From Apostichopus japonicus (taxonomy: Eukaryota > Echinodermata > Holothuroidea > Aspidochirotida > Stichopodidae), in NCBI RefSeq assembly GCF_037975245.1, contig NC_092574.1, forward strand, positions 27,076,713-27,140,712: DNA of 64,000 bases, read 5' to 3'. The notes below the pieces were generated by a model. It was not told where the DNA came from. It did no database searches and saw only the letters and a list, made by a program, of their open reading frames with translations. Positions 61,001 through 64,000 of this stretch are shown here, piece by piece. Each line of letters opens with the position of its first letter. Position 1 is the stretch's first letter. The position numbers and the translations under genes are program-made.

Positions 61001-62966
61001 CGAAGCAACGAAATAGAAGGAGGAAACGAAATAAAAGGAGGCAACGAAATAAAAGGAGGCAACGAAATAGAAGGAGGCGAAATCGATCGAGGCAACGAAA
61101 TGCGTTGCGCTTTTGGCGTTCCATACGTTCTATATTGTAAACAAACTTGGCTAGTCAAGGTAAAGGGTTTCATTATCAAAATATTAAAAGGACTGAGCAG
61201 GCTCTAACTGCTGCTTGAAGGCTTCTCACAAGATGGTGAAGGTTTGGTTCACAATCTGATTGTTAGCAAACCAAAATTAATCAACTAACCAGTAATGGAC
61301 TCCATGATGTCCTCATTTATATGTATAATTAGCATTTTCTGTGAGATAACTGAATTCTTCATTAAAATTTCTTTGAAAACTTCAATTTTTAACCACTTTT
61401 ACTTGTCCTTCAGCCTCTGAAGAAGATCCTGCTAGGATCGAAACGTCAGGCCCACTTAGTTTTACACACTTTCAATGCTGTACAAACGTTAATATTTATG
61501 AAGCCTTATATTCTTTTGTCTGGTTTGCTTTGAGTTGTCCAAAACTAGACCTAGTCCACATCCTGACGATGAAATGAAGGCATAACAGGGATAAGAAATA
61601 TTGGATTGTACCATTTTCATGTAAACTTTGGTTTTGTTCAAAGTCTACATCAGTCAGCCTATCTTTTTATTTGGATTGCACGGTTTTGATGTAAACTCTG
61701 TTGTTGCTCAAAGTCTATTTTAGTCTCTCTTTTCAGTTACTCTTCAGTGGGAGCCTAGTTCATCTGCTAATTGGGTTCATGTCATATACCAGAATGAGAA
61801 GAATGATACCTATCATCAAAGACTCTTCGCTCTGGGCCCAGCAACCATCGAGGTATTTGAGGCAGACTTAAGGGACCATCTCTGTGTTTTTGTCGGAAAC
61901 AAGTTTGACGAACAAACCTTTGGATCAGTAATGCTTTCATACCTGTATTGTCACTCTTACCTCGACGACCAGGACGATTTTATCATACAAGATACGATAG
62001 AGACATATGGGGTTGTCAAGGTAACCATCCAGTAGTCAAATATTCTTCTTTGTCCTTGTTGTTGAATTTTATAAGCTTCCATCTATTAATGTTACTAAAC
62101 TTTTGTTCTTATTAAACCACTAGGGTAAGATGCCATAAATATAACTTAATTTGAAATCCTATCTGTGTGATGATTGTGTATCAATACTGGCTTTTTGTTT
62201 TTGGTGATTGAGTAAGGAATTGGAGGCAGTTGTATCCGTTGGCTTTCATTCGTGCTTGCGAGACCTCCTCCACGTGGATGTTTATATCTGAGGAACCTGG
62301 AGAAGCCACCCTGTTTAGCATCACTGCAGGGCACTGGTTATAACAAAGAATTTGAAAGTTGTTACCAACTACCTCAAAGTGCAGATGGAAAAATCTTCTA
62401 GTTTGACTGAATTTTCCTGCAGATATTAAATTTGATGGCTAACGAATAAATTTTGGATGCTTAATGATAAAATATTTTGCTTGCAGCAATCCAAAAGGTT
62501 GAACAGGGTAGTTGTGCAATAGAGATTTGTTTTCTGTTTATTAAATTCCCATAGCTTCATCCTGGAGGATATTATTTATCACTTCAGGTCAAGCTTGCAG
62601 AAAATGTCTAAAATTGGTCTAAAAAATAACAAACTATTTCTAGAAATGTATATAAAGTCCCCTGGACAAAAATATCTTTCTTTGGTTCTTAATTTGTAAC
62701 CAGGCCAAGTACTTTGCTGCCAATGGAACCTCCTTCCTGGTGATTGGTAATCGTGTTGACTCCGTCTCTGGGACATATAAAGCTGATTCATATACGGTGA
62801 TTGTGAATGACCTGCTTAACATCGTTTCCCTGGACAGGTTTCCTACCACAGCAGTCTCTTATGTCACTGCAGGAGAAGTCAAAGGTCAACAGTTGTTTCT
62901 TTTTGCAAATGAGTTCTCAGGCAGCTGGATGTTTGAGGACTTCACACAATCAGTTGATATTTACAG
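18833..62966 (+). CDS. Giant secreted EAR-repeat / beta-repeat protein, 30 coding exons, 3' end outside window
   Basis: Exons: 18833-18947, 19942-20082, 28043-28203, 29008-29107, 29589-29786, 30556-30837, 33800-34348, 35194-35346, 35624-35760, 36894-37056, 37419-37634, 37950-38084, 40924-41130, 41650-41841, 42703-42866, 43683-43977, 45851-46027, 46723-46920, 47453-47653, 48613-48716, 49589-49748, 52990-53144, 53576-53855, 54381-54645, 55441-55612, 56197-56407, 57351-57562, 58231-58372, 61737-62020, 62704-62966. Lengths sum to 6032 nt with every junction in frame and no internal stop. Architecture: signal peptide (1-21), RRKR site (~75), EAR-type propeller (~86-470), helical linker (~470-570), array of ~45-50-residue beta repeats (~580-1680), second EAR-like region (~1711 to edge). 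Many N-x-S/T sequons imply a glycosylated extracellular protein. The last exon ends in phase 2; unspliced it would stop at TAA 62968-62970, but GTAATA fits a donor and the propeller is incomplete, so it probably continues. I do not recognise a named orthologue. Confidence 0.85.
21972..22035. repeat. (TA)n/CATA microsatellite
   Basis: An alternating TA tract interrupted by CATA. It lies within a segment whose outer parts share CGGGCA/TGCCCGAA motifs, suggesting an inverted-repeat element centred on the microsatellite, ending near CCCCCCTTGTACGCCTATG (about 22120-22139). Confidence 0.75.
23580..26019 (-). CDS. RWDD2: RWD domain-containing protein 2 (RWDD2A/B-like), 2 exons, 304 aa
   Basis: Minus-strand exons 26019-25813 and 24287-23580 (stop TGA) join in phase 0. 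Exon 1 encodes MEQQLKQAENLSKQLEELEM followed by LRSIYPGSGELIV: the RWD start, where a helix leads into the conserved L.SIYP...EL. Exon 2 begins VKFTATCDLPLKYPEEIPDI, the RWD YPxxxP motif. It then continues with the family-specific C-terminal half (DUF1115 type): VCILNALQWVQEN, FTRLWILSHHIYSKYKRRDI, GFSLPGKPGIICVEG, WNRLRRLTWKKI, HREDYPF, and MDLGMLQRCLEEKG...VLLGVEG. Vertebrate RWDD2A and RWDD2B are about 290-320 aa with the same order; I cannot tell which paralogue is closer. RWD folds bind proteins; the cellular role of RWDD2 is poorly known. The gene lies in an intron of the larger plus-strand gene. AATAAA signals occur on the minus strand at about 23352-23336. Confidence 0.92.
24973..25040. 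repeat. 68-bp near-perfect palindrome in the RWDD2 intron
   Basis: Two 34-base arms meet without a spacer at the centre GCCATGGC (25003-25010); 29 of 34 positions pair. The arm carries ACCTTTCCGCCATAGGT, and a further CCGCCATAGGTAC copy lies just to the left (about 24952-24962). It may be a small fold-back repeat. Confidence 0.85.
28043..34348 (+). CDS. Exons 3-7: N-terminal EAR (EPTP) beta-propeller
   Basis: Residues ~86-470 show about seven blades of the EAR/EPTP type, each with a hydrophobic strand pair and an aromatic-rich end: HDVHAFASLGLPFFKHVEVA..DYLLVSVV, AIHMTAIFQDGDIKLALAG, YAFIVEKLIIEGQTYMIIGF, LTDICPFEVHGHYFLAVSVC, WEFFVISEDKDQENFLVLAS, KKWQAITVGTDILIALSDSS and LQSFAAVTVNTTEYIVIAPV. 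The spacing (roughly 50 residues) and the Y/W-ending strands (IYKYIW, VYKWEG) fit EAR repeats known from LGI, TSPEAR and ADGRV1. Such propellers bind extracellular partners. Intron 3 begins GCAAGT (28204), a GC-AG intron. Exon 7 also encodes a helical segment and the first beta-repeat motif (LTGNITFAENV). Confidence 0.8.
31038..33160. mobile_element. 2.1-kb inverted-repeat DNA element rich in CCAGATAT motifs
   Basis: Left end CCCTTACCGAAAT-C-CCAGATCTGG and, in complement, right end CCCTTACCGAAAT-G-CCAGATCTGG: 23 of 24 bases match. It sits within one unit of an 80-bp satellite, so the empty site can be inferred, with CT present on both sides (a possible 2-bp duplication). Inside, imperfect ~105-bp units (TTTATATGGCCCATATAAAA) occupy the left, a 35-bp palindrome lies at 32523-32557, and a 65-bp tandem array fills the right. 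No protein is encoded, so it is non-autonomous. I cannot name the superfamily. Confidence 0.82.
32640..33110 (+). repeat. 65-bp tandem repeat inside the inverted-repeat element
   Basis: The unit contains ATCTGCATATCTGGATTGAC, TCTATATCCAGTTATATCTG and GCTTTATATGGCCAGATAAA. There are about seven copies, the later ones almost identical. Each unit holds the palindromic TATATGGCCAGATA-type core, so single strands could fold repeatedly. Confidence 0.9.
34349..36893 (+). CDS. Exons 8-9: helical linker and start of the beta-repeat array
   Basis: Exon 8 (35194-35346) encodes a charged helix (QQFERMKDQADRQMDDINWL) that follows the helical end of exon 7 (FQETLETICNENREKLESVI). Together they form a probable coiled-coil or helical stalk after the first propeller. 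Exon 9 (35624-35760) encodes SVVAVTSDFMNKYINLTDVN and ends at phase 0. The span also includes introns 7-9. Confidence 0.65.
36210..36893 (+). repeat. 78-bp minisatellite duplicating the exon 10 acceptor and exon start
   Basis: Eight units precede exon 10. Each carries TAGCTTCCTGCA(G/C)ACTG followed by TTGAAGTCTCTCTTG, a copy of the exon 10 start ACTGTTGAAGTTTCTCTTG. The intended AG is intact (CAG) in units 1, 3 and 8 and changed to CAC in units 2, 4, 5, 6 and 7. The period is an almost exact 78 bp up to the real acceptor at 36891-36893. Use of a decoy reads to an early TAA. Confidence 0.93.
36894..56407 (+). CDS. Exons 10-26: array of beta-strand repeats
   Basis: Residues ~613-1710. Repeats share a loose pattern of about 45-50 residues: L-x-V-x-G-x-V-N-G-(V/L)-(D/N)-(L/I)-S-x-L-x(3)-(A/I)-V, a short loop, then Q-x-I-T-G-x-x-T-F. 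Examples: VDGVDLSELAQDAV (exon 14), VNDVDISDLADDAV (exon 18), QTITGNLSFLKTLNLN and VEGTINGLSLTEFN (exon 19), IDGVDISSLADSIW (exon 22), LDGVDLQELNQTYV (exon 23), LNGVNFSTEYIL (exon 25) and QTITGNITLASV (exon 26). Regular alternation of hydrophobic residues with Gly/Asn turns suggests a stacked beta-solenoid or similar fibre; that fold is inference. Most introns fall after the first base of a codon within ITG-type motifs, giving symmetric 1-1 exons that can duplicate without frameshift. There are few cysteines but many N-glycosylation sequons. I cannot match the repeat to a named domain. Confidence 0.8.
38116..40440 (+). repeat. About 83-bp minisatellite, roughly 28 copies, in intron 12
   Basis: The unit contains ACTCTATTCAGAGTACTGGC, TGATATTAACTATAGGGTAG and GTAGTTGCAGGGTAGTGGGA, ending GGTAGTGGGGTGGGGG. 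Copies differ by a few bases and by GATGTCAC versus GTATCAC. The array starts about 30 bp after the exon 12 donor. TATTCAGAGTAC and GGTAGG motifs give many splice-like strings, but the exon edge itself is not included. Such an array is probably length-variable. Confidence 0.95.
40555..40710 (+). repeat. Degenerate CTACCCACC / CCTATCTCT repeat
   Basis: A pyrimidine-rich short array (CCACCTTCCTATCTCTCTAC) in intron 12, with about five imperfect copies. It is non-coding. Confidence 0.75.
41118..41320 (+). repeat. 80-bp repeat duplicating the exon 13 end and donor
   Basis: The exon 13 edge CACTAATACTG plus donor GTATGTTAGTTTTATTTTGT is repeated twice more with donor-like GTs at 41210 and 41290 (real 41131). 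The third copy carries CACTAACACTG, closest to the exon edge. The intervening intron part contains TGAAACTATTGAGAGAAATC. Confidence 0.9.
44050..44815 (+). repeat. About 23-bp minisatellite (AACTCATCCTGTCCGTCTAATGTT type), ~30 copies
   Basis: In intron 16. Units are built on TCATCCTGTCCGTCTAATGT, with CATC/CGTC and GTTAAAC/GTTCAAC variants. No reading frame of interest. Confidence 0.93.
45040..45690 (+). repeat. About 107-bp minisatellite with (TCTG)n tracts, ~6 copies
   Basis: In intron 16. The unit carries GTCTGTCTCTTGGTTGTTTT, GCCTTTATATACTGCTCAGT and CATGTCTTCATGTTTCATTT. The three long open frames through it (240-260 codons in all three plus-strand frames) arise because the unit lacks stops; they are not genes. 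Confidence 0.93.
50258..52935. mobile_element. Probable repeat element with GGTTCCTTGCTT ends and internal AAAGGTCA-rich tandem units
   Basis: Inserted in intron 21. GGTTCCTTGCTT near the left end (50260-50271) is answered by AAGCAAGGAACC at 52904-52915, and TTTAATTT occurs on both flanks (50250-50257 and 52936-52943), a possible 8-bp duplication. The interior has a GT microsatellite (about 50305-50345) and imperfect repeats of GGTCATGTGATCCGAGGTCA CCAAAGGTCA at about 50602, 51262, 51558, 51959 and 52365. Many TGACCT/AGGTCA half-sites occur, resembling nuclear-receptor half-sites by sequence only. No coding capacity is seen. Exact ends are uncertain. Confidence 0.6.
53180..53290 (+). repeat. 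Short tandem repeat ATAAAATATGGGAGTG
   Basis: About six degenerate copies of a 15-18-bp unit (ATAAAATATGGGAGTGAT) within intron 22, starting some 40 bp after the exon 22 donor. Confidence 0.8.
55650..56070 (+). repeat. About 83-bp degenerate minisatellite in intron 25
   Basis: Units share GATATATTTATTCACCCC, GCCATTGACAGGCATATCGT and GTTTTAGTGAGTTATTCATG. There are about five copies. The array starts about 40 bp beyond the exon 25 donor and does not include the exon edge. Confidence 0.85.
57351..62966 (+). CDS. Exons 27-30: C-terminal EAR-like propeller region (incomplete)
   Basis: Residues ~1711-2010. Blade-like segments: DVISTVGNVLWFPSEVNGEQ followed by WVILGIS, DVVEDVKYFNTGVVKGFAVA, and AKYFAANGTSFLVIGNRVDS and VSYVTAGEVKGQQLFLFANE from exon 30. 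These resemble EAR repeats in spacing and in the ..FLVIGN/..LFLFAN second strand. Exon 29 includes TLQWEPSSSANWVHVIYQ, which looks more like a fibronectin-III or other beta-sandwich start, and cysteines (LCVFV, LYCHSY). Exon 29 (61737-62020) lies beyond a 3.4-kb intron carrying the fold-back element. The region stops mid-fold at the window end, so a second propeller probably continues to the right. Confidence 0.7.
58850..59275 (+). repeat. 18-bp satellite of the left fold-back arm
   Basis: Repeated TTCTATTTCGTTGCCTCC units with ATTGATTTCGTTGCC variants. Open frames in all three plus-strand frames and on the minus strand (Arg/Gln-rich) arise from the 18-bp period and are not evidence of protein. 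Confidence 0.9.
59463..59853. repeat. 390-bp internal palindrome of the fold-back element
   Basis: ATGTCCGGTTAGCACCACAT at the left is answered in complement ending at 59853, symmetric about position ~59658. Arms of about 175 bp include CCCGATACGGACATCTCTAA / TTAAAGATGTCCGTATCGGG. Further partial direct copies of the arm (GGCTCCATAACTCAACTTAA, GTGATGCTAACCG) continue to about 60110. Confidence 0.88.
60840..61090 (-). repeat. 18-bp satellite of the right fold-back arm
   Basis: The inverted counterpart of the left array (GGAGGCAACGAAATAGAA). It is shorter by roughly ten units, showing that the arms change length independently. Confidence 0.9.
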
Positions 62967-64000
62967 GTAATAAATGTTGATTGTTAACTCATTGTTTAAA
63001 GATCCACAGTTTCAAGAGATGTATTTGAGGTGTTTTAATATAGTATCAATAAACTGTGGCAAATTGACATGGACAATGGTGGGGAGTGGGTTTGGATGGG
63101 GTGTCATGGGAGTTTACCTCAGTCAATAAGAATCCAGTTTGTGGTTGGGACCACCATTATTCCCCCCCCCCCTGCCTTGACACATACACCTGTCTGCAAC
63201 ACCCCAGACATACAGCATGCTGAAACATTAGCATAAAATACCATAGGTTCCATCATTCCCAGACCTGTCCCAGACTTGCCCCTGACAAACAGTATAAATG
63301 TTGAAGCATTTAACATATAGTACCATAGGTTATCTTCTATCATTCCCAGACTTGCCCAAGACATACAGCATGTTGAAGCATTAACATATTGTACCATAGG
63401 TTAGGTTCTATCATTCCCAGACTTGCCCCTGACATACAGTATAAATGTTGAAACATTAACATATAGTACCATAGGTTAGGTTCTATCATTCCCAGACTTG
63501 CCCCAGACATACAGCATGTTGAAGCATTAACATATAGTACCATAGGTTAGGTTCAATCATTCCCAGACTTGCCCCAGACATACAGCATGTTGAAGCATTA
63601 ACATATAGTACCATTGGTTAGGTTCTATCATTCCCAGACTTGCCCCTGACATACAGTGTTCTTACGTAAACAATAATTAATCTGAACAAGGATTTTTTTG
63701 ATTCTCTCTACTGTATTTGTCGATCATCTCACGGATTCAAACGCCATCTTTAAACTTGTTTTCTTACTCCCATTCACCTTTGACCCTTAATCACAAGTTT
63801 TTTATATCTCAATTCCAAACCTAGCGCCCTCTACTCTCGTTTTTAAATCCTTCAGAACATTCTCCCCTTCTTCGACCAAATGTCGAAACCTAGGTAACCT
63901 ATCACCATAACTGTTAACTGACTGAACAACAAAAGTAAAAAGGAACCCAATGCTCTATAATCAACCCTACACTCAAACTACATCAGGCTACTTAGCCTAA
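62967..64000 (+). other. Presumed intron 30 of the EAR protein gene, to the window end
   Basis: No exon is recognised. It contains a minisatellite (63180-63660) and unremarkable AT-rich DNA. If the gene instead ended in exon 30, this would be 3' UTR and flank, but the phase-2 donor and the incomplete propeller argue against that. Confidence 0.5.
63180..63660 (+). repeat. About 72-bp and longer minisatellite
   Basis: Units contain CATACAGCATGTTGAAGCAT, TAACATATAGTACCATAGGT and TCATTCCCAGACTTGCCCC. There are about six copies; CAGCATG and CAGTATAA variants alternate, suggesting a two-unit higher-order period. Confidence 0.88.

Larger units (their letters stand above)
58823..61124. mobile_element. 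2.3-kb fold-back transposon with satellite-built inverted repeats
   Basis: Left end ATGGAACGCCAAAAGCGCAA (58823) is matched by the complement at the right end (…GGCGTTCCAT, 61124). The flanks ACGTTCTT (58815-58822) and ACGTTCTA (61125-61132) agree at 7 of 8 bases, a likely target duplication. Each arm consists of an 18-bp satellite (TTCTATTTCGTTGCCTCC and variants), about 25 units on the left and about 15 on the right, followed by ~190 bp of unique inverted sequence (left about 59280-59466, right about 60640-60838). No transposase is visible. Fold-back elements with repetitive inverted ends are known in animals. Confidence 0.88.

Overview
This is metazoan nuclear DNA: AT-rich, intron-dense, full of intronic minisatellites and short DNA transposons. 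I see no bacterial-style gene organisation. The recognisable genes are animal families (a CCDC169-like coiled-coil protein, complex I subunit NDUFC2, an RWDD2-type RWD protein, and a very large secreted EAR-repeat protein). Together with the repeat landscape this suggests a marine invertebrate, possibly an echinoderm. The species assignment is inference and weak.

Layout: (1) 628-8154, plus strand: seven-exon CCDC169-like gene, 232 aa. A nested pair of hAT-type MITEs lies in intron 3, and intron 6 carries a minisatellite that has copied the end of exon 6. (2) 8155-12262: no gene seen. (3) 12263-14947, minus strand: three-exon NDUFC2-like gene, 108 aa. (4) 14948-18832: intergenic, with a U2 snRNA-like fragment inside a broken palindrome and a 1.5-kb hAT-like element. 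(5) 18833-62966 and beyond the right edge, plus strand: at least 30 coding exons and 2010 codons of one secreted protein. It has a signal peptide, an RRKR site, an N-terminal EAR beta-propeller, a helical linker, a long array of glycine/asparagine-rich beta-strand repeats on mostly phase-1 exons, and a second EAR-like region that runs off the window. Every exon junction was checked by hand and keeps frame. (6) 23580-26019, minus strand: two-exon RWDD2-like gene, 304 aa, inside intron 2 of the large gene. (7) 63000-64000: intron with a minisatellite.

The most unusual observation is that at five separate splice junctions in two unrelated genes, the minisatellite in the adjoining intron contains the splice site, and in four of them also the neighbouring exon edge. 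This gives arrays of decoy donors or acceptors next to the real one. Other notable items are the large EAR/beta-repeat/EAR protein itself, a 2.3-kb fold-back element whose inverted repeats are built of 18-bp satellite units, and a 2.1-kb inverted-repeat element inserted in one of the splice-edge arrays.
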